A stretch of 64,000 nucleotides of DNA, from positions 62,001 through 126,000 of the forward strand of contig DASVPR010000060.1 in the NCBI GenBank assembly GCA_036389485.1, given 5' to 3'. Origin of the DNA: CADCVT01 sp036389485 (GTDB lineage Bacteria > Actinomycetota > Thermoleophilia > Solirubrobacterales > Solirubrobacteraceae). The notes under the pieces are model-generated. The model ran no database searches and had not been told where the DNA came from. It was given only the letters and a program-made list of their open reading frames with translations. Both the position numbers and the translations under genes were made by a program. Below are positions 31,428 through 40,168 of the stretch, piece by piece. Numbering within the stretch: position 1 is the stretch's first letter; every line of letters begins with the position of its first letter.

Positions 31428-32944
31428 ACCGGGTGGACCGGGTTGCGCTTCGCGGGCCACTCCCGCGACTTCGCCGACGCGGCCGCGAACCGCTTGATCA
31501 GCTCGGCCCGCAGGTCCTCCGGCTGGATGACCGCGTCCACCACGAGCTCCGAGGCCAGGTGGAGGATGTCGATGTCCTCCGCGTACTCGGCGCGGAGCTC
31601 CTCGGTTCGCCGCGCGCGCTCGCCGGGGTCCTCGATCGCCTGGAGCTGGTTGTAGAAGACCGCGTTCACGGCGGCGGACGGGCCCATCACCGCGATCGAC
31701 GCCGTCGGCAGCGCGATGCACGCGTCCGGGTCGAACGCCGGCCCCGCCATCGCGTACAGCCCCGCCCCGTAGGCCTTGCGCACGACGACGGAGAGCTTCG
31801 GCACGGTGGCCTCGCTCACCGCGCTGATCATCTTCGCCCCGTGCCGGATGATCCCCTGGCGCTCGACGGCCGTCCCGATCATGAACCCGGGCACGTCGGC
31901 CAGGAACAGCAGCGGCACGTTGAACGCGTTGCACAGCCAGATGAAGTGCGCCGACTTGTCGGCGGAGTCGACGAAGAGCACCCCGCCCTTCTGCTTCGGC
32001 TGGTTGGCGACGATCCCGACGACGCGGCCGTCGAGGCGCGCGAAGCCCACCACCACCTCCTTCGCCCACCGCGGGTGGACCTCGAAGAACGACTCCGCGT
32101 CGACGAGCGACTCGATGAGCTTCTTGATGTCGAACGGCTTGTTCTCGTCCGCGGGGACGATCTCGCGGATCGGGACGTCGGATCCCGGCTCGGCCGGAGG
32201 CGCCACCGGCGGCGCCTCCGTCCAGTTCGACGGGAGGTAGGACAGCCAGCGCTTCGCCAGCTCGATCCCCTCCTCGTCGCTCTTCGCGAGCTGCGTGCCG
32301 ACGCCCGAGACGCCGGTGTGCATCTTCGCCCCGCCCATCTCCTCGAGCGAGACCTTCTCGCCGATGACCATCTCGGCCATCCGCGGCGAGCCGAGGTACA
32401 TCGACGCGTTGCCCTCGCGCATGATCACCACGTCGCAGAACGCGGGGATGTACGCGCCGCCCGCGGCGCTCGGCCCGAAGAGGACGCACACCTGCGGGAC
32501 GACCCCGCTCATCTGGACCTCGGTGAAGAAGATCCGGCCGGCGCCGCGCCGGCCGGGGAACATCTGGACCTGGTCGGTGATCCGCGCGCCCGCGGAGTCC
32601 ACGAGGTACACCATCGGCACACGGAGCCGCAGCGCGCGCTCCTGGATCCGGATGATCTTCTCGACGGTCTTGGGGCCCCACGACCCGGCCTTGACGGTCG
32701 GGTCGTTGGCCATCACGCAGACCGCCCGCCCGGCGACCGTCCCGGCGCCGGTGACGACGCCGTCGGCGCCGAGCCCGTCCGCCTCCCAGTTCGCGAGCAG
32801 CGCCTCCTCGACGAACGAGCCGTCGTCGAGGAGGAGCGCGATCCGCTCGCGGACCGGGAGCTTGCCCTGCTCCGCGGACTTCGCCCGGTGGCGCTCGGGC
32901 CCTCCGGCCCGAGCGCGCTCGATCGCCGCGGCGAGGTCCGTCAC
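31424..32944 (-). CDS. Acyl-CoA carboxylase carboxyltransferase (beta) subunit
   Basis: This 506-aa carboxyltransferase has the duplicated crotonase-like fold: RALRLRVPMVYLVDSAGARITDQ, VCVLFGPSAAGGAYIPAFCD, then LLFLADVPGFMIGTAVERQGIIRHGAKM and YGAGLYAMAGPAFDPD. These match PccB/MccB-type subunits acting on propionyl-, acetyl- or methylcrotonyl-CoA with a biotin-carrying alpha subunit, which is not in the window. The nearby HMG-CoA lyase and thioesterase could point to leucine degradation. GTG 32944 overlaps the upstream stop (GTGA). Confidence 0.9.
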   Translation of the reverse strand: MTDLAAAIERARAGGPERHRAKSAEQGKLPVRERIALLLDDGSFVEEALLANWEADGLGADGVVTGAGTVAGRAVCVMANDPTVKAGSWGPKTVEKIIRIQERALRLRVPMVYLVDSAGARITDQVQMFPGRRGAGRIFFTEVQMSGVVPQVCVLFGPSAAGGAYIPAFCDVVIMREGNASMYLGSPRMAEMVIGEKVSLEEMGGAKMHTGVSGVGTQLAKSDEEGIELAKRWLSYLPSNWTEAPPVAPPAEPGSDVPIREIVPADENKPFDIKKLIESLVDAESFFEVHPRWAKEVVVGFARLDGRVVGIVANQPKQKGGVLFVDSADKSAHFIWLCNAFNVPLLFLADVPGFMIGTAVERQGIIRHGAKMISAVSEATVPKLSVVVRKAYGAGLYAMAGPAFDPDACIALPTASIAVMGPSAAVNAVFYNQLQAIEDPGERARRTEELRAEYAEDIDILHLASELVVDAVIQPEDLRAELIKRFAAASAKSREWPAKRNPVHPV

Positions 32945-33891
32945 AAGCGGGTCTCCCGCGTGGTCTCCGCCGTCGGCGTCGCCGGCGTGGTCGTCGTGGC
33001 GGTCGTCGCGGCCGGTCCCGGCCGGTCCGGCCCCATGAGGAACGCCGCGATCGCGCCGCCCGTCGCCAGCAGCAGGAGCAGCGGCCAGCCGATGAACCCG
33101 TCCTCGCCGACCGTGGTGATCGCCACGAACGCGACGAACAGCGCGGCGGCCGCGTAGCCCGGCCCCGGCTCCCGCGACATCGCGGCGAACGCCGTCAGCC
33201 CGACCGCGAACAGCAGCACGACCAGCTCCCAGCCCCAGCCGACGCCCTCGGGCCCGCCGCCGCCGAAGGGCGTCTCGATGAAGAGGGCTCCGCCGAACGA
33301 CAGCGCCATCCCGAGGATGACGATCCCGGACAGCACCGTGAGGACCACGGCGTGCCGCCCGCGCTCGCGGTACAGCGCGACGCCCGCGGCGACGAGCACG
33401 AGGCCCTCGACGATCGCGACGTAGCGGAAGGTCGACGGGCCGTCGGGCGAGAAGACCCAATCGATGAACGCGAGCAGCGCGACGACCGCCGCGCCCGCGG
33501 CCAGCAGCGTGCAGACCGCGGAGTCGCGCCGCAGCGAGAGGAACGCGAACTCGGCGGCGAGCAGGATCGAGATCCACGTCACCGTGCTCGACGCGAGGTC
33601 GTCGGTGTTGGCGCCGAGCAGGTCCGCCAGGCTGACCCAGAACCCGGCGGTCAGCGCGAAGCCGGCGACGAGCAGCGCCGAGAGCCAGCCGGGCGGCGGC
33701 CCCTCACGCTGCGGGATCAGGTAGGCGGGCGCGATGACCGCGGCGCCCGTCACCCCGAAGATCAGGAACTTGACGAACGCGCTCCAGTCACTGTTGCGCG
33801 CGATGAGAACGAACACGAAGACCGCGAGCAGGACGCCCGCGAGGCCGACGAAGCGGCCTCGATCCTCGTCGATGCGTGTGAAGTCAGGCAT
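32941..33891 (-). CDS. Multi-pass membrane protein of unknown function
   Basis: This 316-aa protein has about nine hydrophobic segments and very little loop sequence, an N-terminal acidic cytosolic stretch (MPDFTRIDEDRG) and a C-terminal Thr/Ala tail (AATTATTTTPATPTAE). No transporter signature is visible. It is coupled by GTGA to the acyl-CoA carboxylase and follows the hydroxybutyryl-CoA dehydrogenase gene by three bases, so it lies in an acyl-CoA operon, but its role there is unknown. Confidence 0.6.
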   Translation of the reverse strand: MPDFTRIDEDRGRFVGLAGVLLAVFVFVLIARNSDWSAFVKFLIFGVTGAAVIAPAYLIPQREGPPPGWLSALLVAGFALTAGFWVSLADLLGANTDDLASSTVTWISILLAAEFAFLSLRRDSAVCTLLAAGAAVVALLAFIDWVFSPDGPSTFRYVAIVEGLVLVAAGVALYRERGRHAVVLTVLSGIVILGMALSFGGALFIETPFGGGGPEGVGWGWELVVLLFAVGLTAFAAMSREPGPGYAAAALFVAFVAITTVGEDGFIGWPLLLLLATGGAIAAFLMGPDRPGPAATTATTTTPATPTAETTRETRL

Positions 33892-33894
33892 GGA

Positions 33895-34782
33895 TCACGT
33901 CACCCCCGGATTGGGTGTTGGCTGCTCGCCGGAGTAGTCGTAGAAGCCCATTCCGGACTTCCTCCCGTACCAGCCGGCGGCGAGCATCTTGCGGAGCGTG
34001 GGCGGCCTCGCGAAGCGCCGCTCGCGGAACTCGTCGAACATGACATCGCAGATCGAGCCGAGCGTGTCGAGCCCGACGAAGTCGGCAAGGGTCAGCGGGC
34101 CCATCGGGTGGGCGGCGCCGGCCTTCATCGCGTCGTCGATCTCGTTCACGGTCCCGACCCCCTCCTCGAACGCACGAATGGCGTCGAGCATGTAGGGCAC
34201 GAGCAGGCGGTTCACGATGAACCCCGCCTTGTCCTTCGTCGGGATGGCCAGCTTTCCCTGCGACTGCGCGAATCGAAGTCCCGCGTCGAAGGCCTCGTCG
34301 GAGGTCGTCACGGCGCGCACGACCTCGACGAGCTTCATGACCTGCGCGGGGTTGAAGTAGTGCAGGCCGAGGAACCTGTCGGGGCGCTGCGTCGCGGCAG
34401 CCTGGTCGATGACGGGCAGCGACGACGTGTTCGTCGCGAAGTAGGCATCGTCCTTCACGACGCCGTCGACCTCGCGCCACATCTCGAGCTTCAGCGGCAG
34501 CGACTCGGTGATCGCCTCGATCACGAGGTCGCACTCGGCGAGGTCGCCGTAGTCGATCGTCGTCTGGATGCGGGCCAGGATCGCGTCGGCGTCCTCCTGC
34601 GTGGACTTGCCCTTCTCGACCGCGCGGGCGAGCTGCTTGTTGATCTTGCCCATGCACCTGTCCACGATCGACTGGTCGACCTCGCGGACCACGACGTCGT
34701 AGCCCGCGGTGGCCGTCACCTGCGCGATCCCGTGTCCCATGAGCCCGCCGCCGACGACGCCCACCTTCTTGATCTCAGCCAT
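33895..34782 (-). CDS. 3-hydroxybutyryl-CoA dehydrogenase
   Basis: This 295-aa protein has the N-terminal NAD-binding signature VGVVGGGLMGHGIAQV and the C-terminal domain features RFLGLHYFNPAQVMKLVEVV, with the family HxxNP histidine, and DKAGFIVNRLLVPYMLDAI. It ends at the family's usual length. It oxidises 3-hydroxybutyryl-CoA to acetoacetyl-CoA or works in reverse. Reverse operation with crotonase would feed crotonyl-CoA to Ccr at 50931. It is divergent from an enoyl-CoA hydratase 30 bases away. Confidence 0.93.
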   Translation of the reverse strand: MAEIKKVGVVGGGLMGHGIAQVTATAGYDVVVREVDQSIVDRCMGKINKQLARAVEKGKSTQEDADAILARIQTTIDYGDLAECDLVIEAITESLPLKLEMWREVDGVVKDDAYFATNTSSLPVIDQAAATQRPDRFLGLHYFNPAQVMKLVEVVRAVTTSDEAFDAGLRFAQSQGKLAIPTKDKAGFIVNRLLVPYMLDAIRAFEEGVGTVNEIDDAMKAGAAHPMGPLTLADFVGLDTLGSICDVMFDEFRERRFARPPTLRKMLAAGWYGRKSGMGFYDYSGEQPTPNPGVT

Positions 34783-34812
34783 GGGGCCGGAATCTATGGG
34801 ACATTGGGTTGC

Positions 34813-35592
34813 ATGAGCCTCGTCACCACCGAGGACCGCGGGCCCGTCCGGCACGTCGTCCTCAACCGCCCCGAGAAGCGCAACGCGATGAACGCCGAGC
34901 TGGTGCTGGGGGTGCGCGACGCGCTCGAAGCCGCGCGGGTCGACGCCGGCGTGCACTGCGTCGTCATCCGCGGCGCCGGCCCGATGTTCTCCAGCGGCAT
35001 GGACTTCAACGACCTCGGCGCGCTCGCCGCGGACCCGTCCGGGCTGCGCGCGTTCCGCCGCCCGATCCTCGACGCGTGGAACCTCGCCGAGGAGATGACG
35101 AAGCCGACGATCTGCCAGATCCACGGCGGGTGCATCGGCGGGGCGATGGAGCTCGCGCTCGCCTGCGACCTGCGGGTGATGGCCGAGGACGCGATCATCG
35201 GCATGCCGGAGACGCGGGTCGGGCTGATCCCCGACGTCGGCGGTTCGTCGCGGCTGCCCTCGATCGTCGGCCTCGGCCGCGCGAAGGAGCTGATCATGAC
35301 CTCGAAGCTGATCAACGGCGTCGAGGCGGAGCGGATCGGGCTCGTGAACAGGGTCGCGCCCGCGGACGAGCTCGACGCCGCCACCGAGCAGCTCGTCGGC
35401 GAGCTGCTCGCGTGCGCGCCGACCGCGGTCGGCCTCGCGAAGCGCGTGATGGACGCCTCGTCGAAGCCCGCGCTCGCGGTGACGCTCGAGCAGGAGGTCA
35501 CCTACCAGCAGATCTGCGCGGAGTCCGAGGACTTCTCCGAGGGCACCCGCGCGTTCGCGGAGAAGCGCCAGCCGGCGTTCAGCGGGCGTTAG
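34813..35592 (+). CDS. Enoyl-CoA hydratase/isomerase family protein
   Basis: This 259-aa crotonase-fold protein has MFSSGMDFNDLGAL (first oxyanion-hole segment), IHGGCIGGAMELALACDLRVMAED (second) and VGLIPDVGGSSRLP. The glutamate in MPETRVGLIPD fits one catalytic position, but a clear second one is not obvious, so hydratase versus isomerase activity is open. It is divergent from hydroxybutyryl-CoA dehydrogenase and convergent with an M28 peptidase gene (4-base overlap). Confidence 0.85.
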   Translation: MSLVTTEDRGPVRHVVLNRPEKRNAMNAELVLGVRDALEAARVDAGVHCVVIRGAGPMFSSGMDFNDLGALAADPSGLRAFRRPILDAWNLAEEMTKPTICQIHGGCIGGAMELALACDLRVMAEDAIIGMPETRVGLIPDVGGSSRLPSIVGLGRAKELIMTSKLINGVEAERIGLVNRVAPADELDAATEQLVGELLACAPTAVGLAKRVMDASSKPALAVTLEQEVTYQQICAESEDFSEGTRAFAEKRQPAFSGR

Positions 35593-36644
35593 AGCGCGCG
35601 GGCGACGCGCTCGGCGATCGTCGCGGCGCGGGCGACACACACGAGGTCGACGTGCTCCGGGACGTCGTCCATGCGGTGGTAGCGCGTGTAGAAGCCGTGG
35701 CCGCCGACGGAGAGGATCGACGCCGACGGGAGGCCTCTGAACCTGGCGAGGATCGGGTCGGTGTAGGCGGCGATCCGCCAGCGTTGCGGTGGGTCGGTGC
35801 CGGCGGCGCGCTCGACGAACGCGAGGTCCTCCTCGCGGTAGCGGTGGGCGAGGAGCGCTCCCTCGGCCTCCGCCACGATGGGCGTGCCGGAGCCGACGGT
35901 GTCGAGGCCGAGGACGAACGTGGTCGAGGGGTCGAGGTCGTGCGCCTTCAGGAACGCCCGCATCCCGCCCACGCCGGCCTCCTCGGCGCCGGGGAAGAGC
36001 GCGAGCAGCTCGGTGCTCTCCAGCGGCTCGGCGGCGACGCGCCGGACGACCTCGAGGACCGCGGCGACGCCGCTCGCGTTGTCGTTCGCGCCCGGGACGG
36101 TCGGGGACGTCGCGGTGTCGAGCAGCAGCGCGAGGCCGAGCAGCTTCAGCGTGCGCGACCGCGCGAGGAGGACCGGCGCGCTGAGCAGCGCCGCGGGCGT
36201 CATCGCGCGCGTCTTCAGCCGCCGCCTCTCCCCGCTCTCCGTCAGCCGCCGGTGCCAGATCAGACCGGTCCGCTGCGCGTCGAGGTGCGCGACCAGCACG
36301 AGCATCCGCCGGGCCGGCCCTTGCGCGGGGACCCGCGCGACGACGTTGGCGCCGTGCCCGCGCGGCACGAACCGCTGGACCCACTGCAGCCGCCCGCTCT
36401 GGTCGAGCTCGTACGAGGCCAGCGCGAGCGCGCGCAGCCACAGCGGGCCGAGCGACGCGAGCAGGTGGGGGATCTGCGCCCAAACGTGGGTCCGCGGCCA
36501 GCGGTACGGCTCGAGCGCGACGTCCTCGACGCCCTCCTCTCGCAGCCTTCCCGCCACCCACTCCGCGGCGGCGCGCTCGCCCGCGTCGGCGGAGCCACGC
36601 ACCATGCCCGCCAGGGCGGCGATGTCGTCACGTATGCCAGTCAA
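35589..36644 (-). CDS. M28-family zinc metallopeptidase, membrane-associated
   Basis: This 351-aa protein has the complete M28 metal set: H120 in VAHLDAQ, D188 in PGANDNASG, the catalytic pair EE in FPGAEEAGVGGM, D248 in GLDTVGSG, and a histidine in GGHGFYTRYHRMDD. Hydrophobic stretches near residues 55-80 and 145-180 suggest membrane association. M28 enzymes are aminopeptidases or carboxypeptidases. It overlaps the HMG-CoA lyase gene by 17 bases on the same strand. A dead paralogue lies at 21895-23073. Confidence 0.87.
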   Translation of the reverse strand: MTGIRDDIAALAGMVRGSADAGERAAAEWVAGRLREEGVEDVALEPYRWPRTHVWAQIPHLLASLGPLWLRALALASYELDQSGRLQWVQRFVPRGHGANVVARVPAQGPARRMLVLVAHLDAQRTGLIWHRRLTESGERRRLKTRAMTPAALLSAPVLLARSRTLKLLGLALLLDTATSPTVPGANDNASGVAAVLEVVRRVAAEPLESTELLALFPGAEEAGVGGMRAFLKAHDLDPSTTFVLGLDTVGSGTPIVAEAEGALLAHRYREEDLAFVERAAGTDPPQRWRIAAYTDPILARFRGLPSASILSVGGHGFYTRYHRMDDVPEHVDLVCVARAATIAERVARAL

Positions 36645-37554
36645 CGGGCCCGGCCACGAGCGTGTGGCTCCCGAGCGGCCGGCCGAGCACCTGCTGCGCG
36701 CGGCGGGCGCAGCCGACGACCCGCTCGAGCTCGATCCCGGTCTCGATGCCCATCTCGTGGAGCATGGAGACGAGGTCCTCGGTCGCGATGTTCCCGGTCG
36801 CGCCCTTGGGGACGGGGCACCCGCCCAGCTCGCCGAAGCTCGACTCGAACGACTCGCATCCGCCCTCCAGCGCGGCGAGCACGTTCGCGAGCCCCTGGCC
36901 GCGCGTGTTGTGGAAGTGCGCGGTCAGCTCGACGTCGCCGCCGAGGGCCTCCCGCGCCGCAGCGAAGAACCTGCGCACCTGGATCGGGTTCGCCATCCCG
37001 GTCGTGTCGCCGAACCCGATCTCGCTCGCCCCCGCGTCCCGCAGCCGCTTCGCGATCGCGAACACCCGCTCCTCCGGCACGTGCCCCTCGTACGGGCAGC
37101 CGAACGAGACACTGATGATCCCCTCGCAGTGCAGCCCCGCCTCCGCGGCTCGCGGCAGCACGCGCTCCAGCCCTTCGAGCGACTCATCGATCGAGCGGTT
37201 GACGTTCTTGCGGTTGTGGGTCTCGCTTGCGCTCAGGAAGCAGTTGACCTCGTGGAAGCGCTCGCGGTGCTCGAGCGCCTTCTCGAGCCCCTTCTCGTTC
37301 GGGATCAGGACGGAGAGCGAGACGTCCTCGGGCGGGTCGATCCGCTGCAGCACCTCCGGGCCGTCGGCGAGCTGCGGGATGACGTCCGCGCGCACGAAGC
37401 TCGTGACCTCCAGCCGCTTGACGCCCGTGCGCGCGAGGCAGTCGATCAGCTCGACCTTGTCGTCGGTGGCGAGGACCTCGGGCTCGTTCTGGAACCCGTC
37501 CCGCGGCCCGACCTCGCGGATGCGGACGCTCTGCGGAAGGCCGTCGGTGCTCAT
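36628..37554 (-). CDS. Hydroxymethylglutaryl-CoA lyase
   Basis: This 308-aa TIM-barrel protein starts RIREVGPRDGFQNE, then VEVTSFVRADVIPQLAD, GDTTGMANP, HFHNTRGQG and FGELGGCPVPKGATGNIATED. The GGCP cysteine and the metal-binding HxH pattern are those of HMG-CoA lyase and separate it from homocitrate or isopropylmalate synthases. It cleaves HMG-CoA to acetyl-CoA and acetoacetate, the last step of leucine breakdown. ATG 37554 overlaps the thioesterase stop (ATGA). Confidence 0.93.
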   Translation of the reverse strand: MSTDGLPQSVRIREVGPRDGFQNEPEVLATDDKVELIDCLARTGVKRLEVTSFVRADVIPQLADGPEVLQRIDPPEDVSLSVLIPNEKGLEKALEHRERFHEVNCFLSASETHNRKNVNRSIDESLEGLERVLPRAAEAGLHCEGIISVSFGCPYEGHVPEERVFAIAKRLRDAGASEIGFGDTTGMANPIQVRRFFAAAREALGGDVELTAHFHNTRGQGLANVLAALEGGCESFESSFGELGGCPVPKGATGNIATEDLVSMLHEMGIETGIELERVVGCARRAQQVLGRPLGSHTLVAGPVDWHT

Positions 37555-37907
37555 GCGCGCTTGACGACGCGGCGCTCGTGCGTCCCGACGCCGAGCGTGC
37601 GGTCGCCCTCCTTGACCTCGACGTCGAAGCGCCACTTGCGCTCGTCGACGACCTCGCGCAGCCGCGAGGTGACGGTGCACGTCGCGCCCTCGCCCGCGGC
37701 GGCGACGTGCTTGACGCAGACCTCGAACCCGACCGTCGCCTGGCCGTCCGGCAGGTGCTCCAGGGCGAGCATCGCGGAGCACCGTTCCATCATCCCGATC
37801 ATGCCCGGCGTCGAGAGGACCTTGACCGGGATCGTGCCGCCCACGTCGGTGAGGAGCCTGCCCTCCACCGTGAACTCGTCGGTGCGCTCGGCGCCTTCGG
37901 GAGCCAT
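37551..37907 (-). CDS. Hotdog-fold acyl-CoA thioesterase-like protein
   Basis: This 118-aa protein resembles the FlK-type thioesterase group: VKVLSTPGMIGMMERCSAMLALEHLPDGQATVGFEVCVKH, then CTVTSRLREVVDERKWRFDVEVKEG. FlK hydrolyses fluoroacetyl-CoA, but most homologues have unknown acyl-CoA substrates. It is translationally coupled to HMG-CoA lyase, suggesting a role in the same acyl-CoA pool. Divergent start to the F420:NADP reductase gene is 32 bases away. Confidence 0.8.
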   Translation of the reverse strand: MAPEGAERTDEFTVEGRLLTDVGGTIPVKVLSTPGMIGMMERCSAMLALEHLPDGQATVGFEVCVKHVAAAGEGATCTVTSRLREVVDERKWRFDVEVKEGDRTLGVGTHERRVVKRA

Positions 37908-37939
37908 CGTCGGCCGGGGACCTTATAGCCTCGCCCGCC

Positions 37940-38644
37940 TTGTCCGAGGGCGTGTCGATCATCGGGGGGACGGGAGCGCTGGGGTTCGGCCTGGCCGTCC
38001 GGCTGGGCGCCGCGGGCGTGCCGGTCACGATCGGGTCGCGCGACGCCGGGCGCGCCGAGGAGGCCGCGGCGCGGGCGCGGGAGAAGGTCCCGGCGGGGAC
38101 GTTCGAAGGCCGCGTCAACGATCAGGCCGCGGCCGCGTCGGATCTCGTCCTCCTGTGCGTCCCGCTGCGCAACCAGGCCGAGAACCTGCTGAACCTCCGC
38201 GACGCGCTGCGCGAGGGGCAGATCCTCGTCGACGCGACGGTTCCCCTCGCCGCGCCGCTGGGCGGCAAGGCGACGCGGACGATCGGCATCTGGCAGGGCT
38301 CGTGCGCGCAGCAGGCGCAGGAGATGGTCCCTGACGGGGTGCGCGTCGTCAGCGCGCTGCACACGGTCGCGGCGCCGGTGCTGCAGGACCTCGACGCGCG
38401 CTTCGAGGAGGACGTCCTCGTCTGCGGCGCCAGGCGCGACGACAAGCGGCGCGTCGCGGCGCTCATCGAGCGCATCGAGGGGCTGCGATGCGTCGACGCC
38501 GGCCCGCTCGAGATGGCACGCCTCGTCGAGCCGCTCACCGCGCTGCTCATCGGGATCAACGGGCGGTACCGGACCCACGCGGGGATCCGCATCACCGGCC
38601 TGCCCGAGGGCGACCTGTTCCCGCCGCTGAAGCCGCGTCCGTGA
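37940..38644 (+). CDS. npdG: F420H2:NADP+ oxidoreductase (Fno/NpdG-like)
   Basis: This 234-aa protein starts SEGVSIIGGTGALGFGLAVRLGAAGVPVTIGSRDAGRA; GSRD is the NADP(H) phosphate-binding segment typical of Fno. VVSALHTVAAPVLQDL and GPLEMARLVEPLTALLIGINGRYRTHAGIRITGL complete the family pattern. It transfers hydride between NADPH and F420. TTG at 37940 is used because no ATG or GTG lies before the Rossmann strand, except GTG 37952, which would cut it. The GTGA overlap couples it to cofD. Confidence 0.92.
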   Translation: MSEGVSIIGGTGALGFGLAVRLGAAGVPVTIGSRDAGRAEEAAARAREKVPAGTFEGRVNDQAAAASDLVLLCVPLRNQAENLLNLRDALREGQILVDATVPLAAPLGGKATRTIGIWQGSCAQQAQEMVPDGVRVVSALHTVAAPVLQDLDARFEEDVLVCGARRDDKRRVAALIERIEGLRCVDAGPLEMARLVEPLTALLIGINGRYRTHAGIRITGLPEGDLFPPLKPRP

Positions 38645-39555
38645 CCGTCGTCTGCCTCGCCGGCGGCACCGGTGGGGCGAAGCTCGCGCGCGGGCTGCTC
38701 GACGTGGTCGGCGCCGAGCTCGTCGTCATCGCGAACACCGCCGACGACGTCGAGGTCTACGGCGCGCACGTCTCGCCCGACCCGGACCTCGTGACGTACT
38801 GGCTCGCCGACCGCATCGACGAGCGCGGCTGGGGCCTGCGCGACGACACGTTCCACGTCATGGACGGGCTGCGTGAGCTCGGTGTCGACGTCTGGTTCAA
38901 CCTCGGCGACCGCGACCTGGCGGTGTGCCTGCGCCGCGCGGAGCGGCTCGCCGGCGGCGCCTCGCTCACGGAGGCGCTGCGCGAGCTCGGCGAGGCGCTC
39001 GGCGTGGCCCCGCGGGTCGTGCCGATGACCGACGCGCGCGTCCGCACGCGGGTGCTCGCCGGCGGCGAGTGGTGGCCGTTCCAGGAGTTCATGATCCGCC
39101 GCCGCGGCGAGGGGCCGGTCGAGGGCGTCGAGTACGAGGGCATCCGCGCCGCCTCGCCGACCGCCGAGGCGCTCGACGCGATCGCGACCGCGCGCGCGGT
39201 GATCGTCGGCCCGTCGAACCCGGTGATCTCGATCGGCCCGATCCTCGCCGTGCCGGGGATGGCGGACGCGATCCGCGCGTCCCCCGCGCCGGTCGTCGCG
39301 GTCAGCCCGATCGTCGACGGCGAGGTGCTGAAGGGCCCGACCGCGGAGTTCCTCCGCTGGGCCGGGCAGACGATGGACGCCGCTGGCATCGCGTCCACCT
39401 ACTCCGGGCTGATCGACGGCATCGTCACCGACGAGCGCGCCGACCTGGCGATCCCCTCGCTCGTCACGAGCACGCTGATGGCGGACGCGGAGTCCCGCGA
39501 GCGGGTCGCGCGCGAGACGCTCGGCTTCGCGCTCGCGCTCGCGAGCGCGGAGTAG
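38641..39555 (+). CDS. cofD: 2-phospho-L-lactate transferase (CofD/FbiA)
   Basis: This 304-aa protein has the CofD start TVVCLAGGTGGAKLARGL and IANTADDVEVYGAHVSPDPDLVTYWLA, plus GPSNPVISIGPILAVPGM. It joins FO with lactyl- or phosphoenolpyruvyl-diphosphoguanosine to make (dehydro-)F420-0. The GTG start is coupled to npdG. It is followed by cofC and cofE, so the lactate-side steps are grouped. Confidence 0.96.
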   Translation: MTVVCLAGGTGGAKLARGLLDVVGAELVVIANTADDVEVYGAHVSPDPDLVTYWLADRIDERGWGLRDDTFHVMDGLRELGVDVWFNLGDRDLAVCLRRAERLAGGASLTEALRELGEALGVAPRVVPMTDARVRTRVLAGGEWWPFQEFMIRRRGEGPVEGVEYEGIRAASPTAEALDAIATARAVIVGPSNPVISIGPILAVPGMADAIRASPAPVVAVSPIVDGEVLKGPTAEFLRWAGQTMDAAGIASTYSGLIDGIVTDERADLAIPSLVTSTLMADAESRERVARETLGFALALASAE

Positions 39556-39565
39556 CCTCGCGCCG

Positions 39566-40168
39566 GTGACGACGATCGCGATCCTCCCCATCAAGGAGTT
39601 CGCGCGGGCGAAGCGGCGGCTCGGCGGAGGGGTCACGCCGCTCGGTGGAGCGGCCACGTTGGGCACCCACCGCCGCGCGGCGCTCGCCGCCGAGACGGCG
39701 GAGCACGTGCTCGACGCCCTCTCCCACTCCGCGCGCCTCGACGGAGTGCTCGTGGTCACGCGCGAGCCCGCCGCCGCGAGTGCTTCGCGCGAGCGCGGGT
39801 TCGAGGTCGTGGACGAGCCCGTCCTCGCGGGGCACAACGCGGCCGCCGAGCTCGGGATCGCGCGCGCGATCGAGCTCGGCGCGACGCGCGCGCTGCTCGT
39901 GCCGGGGGACTGTCCCCTCCTCACCGCGGACGAGGTCGACGGGCTGCTCGACCGGCACGAGGGGCCGGGCGTGGTCGTCGTCCCGGACCGCCACGGCACC
40001 GGGACGAACGCGCTGCTGCTGTCGCCGCCCGACGTCCTGCGCCCGTCGTTCGGGCCGGGCAGCTGCGCGCGGCATCTCGTGGACGGGGCGGTGCTCGACG
40101 AGGTCCCGGGCCTGCTGCTCGACGTCGACACGCCCGACGACCTCGCGGCCGTGCGGCGGACCGTGTGA
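39566..40168 (+). CDS. cofC: 2-phospholactate/PEP guanylyltransferase (CofC/FbiD)
   Basis: This 200-aa nucleotidyltransferase starts TTIAILPIKEFARAKRRLG and has LVPGDCPLLTADEVDGLL, VVVPDRHGTGTNALLLSPP and CARHLVD, as in CofC. It activates phosphoenolpyruvate or 2-phospholactate with GTP for CofD. GTG 39566 follows the cofD stop by ten bases; the stop overlaps the cofE GTG (GTGA). Confidence 0.94.
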   Translation: MTTIAILPIKEFARAKRRLGGGVTPLGGAATLGTHRRAALAAETAEHVLDALSHSARLDGVLVVTREPAAASASRERGFEVVDEPVLAGHNAAAELGIARAIELGATRALLVPGDCPLLTADEVDGLLDRHEGPGVVVVPDRHGTGTNALLLSPPDVLRPSFGPGSCARHLVDGAVLDEVPGLLLDVDTPDDLAAVRRTV

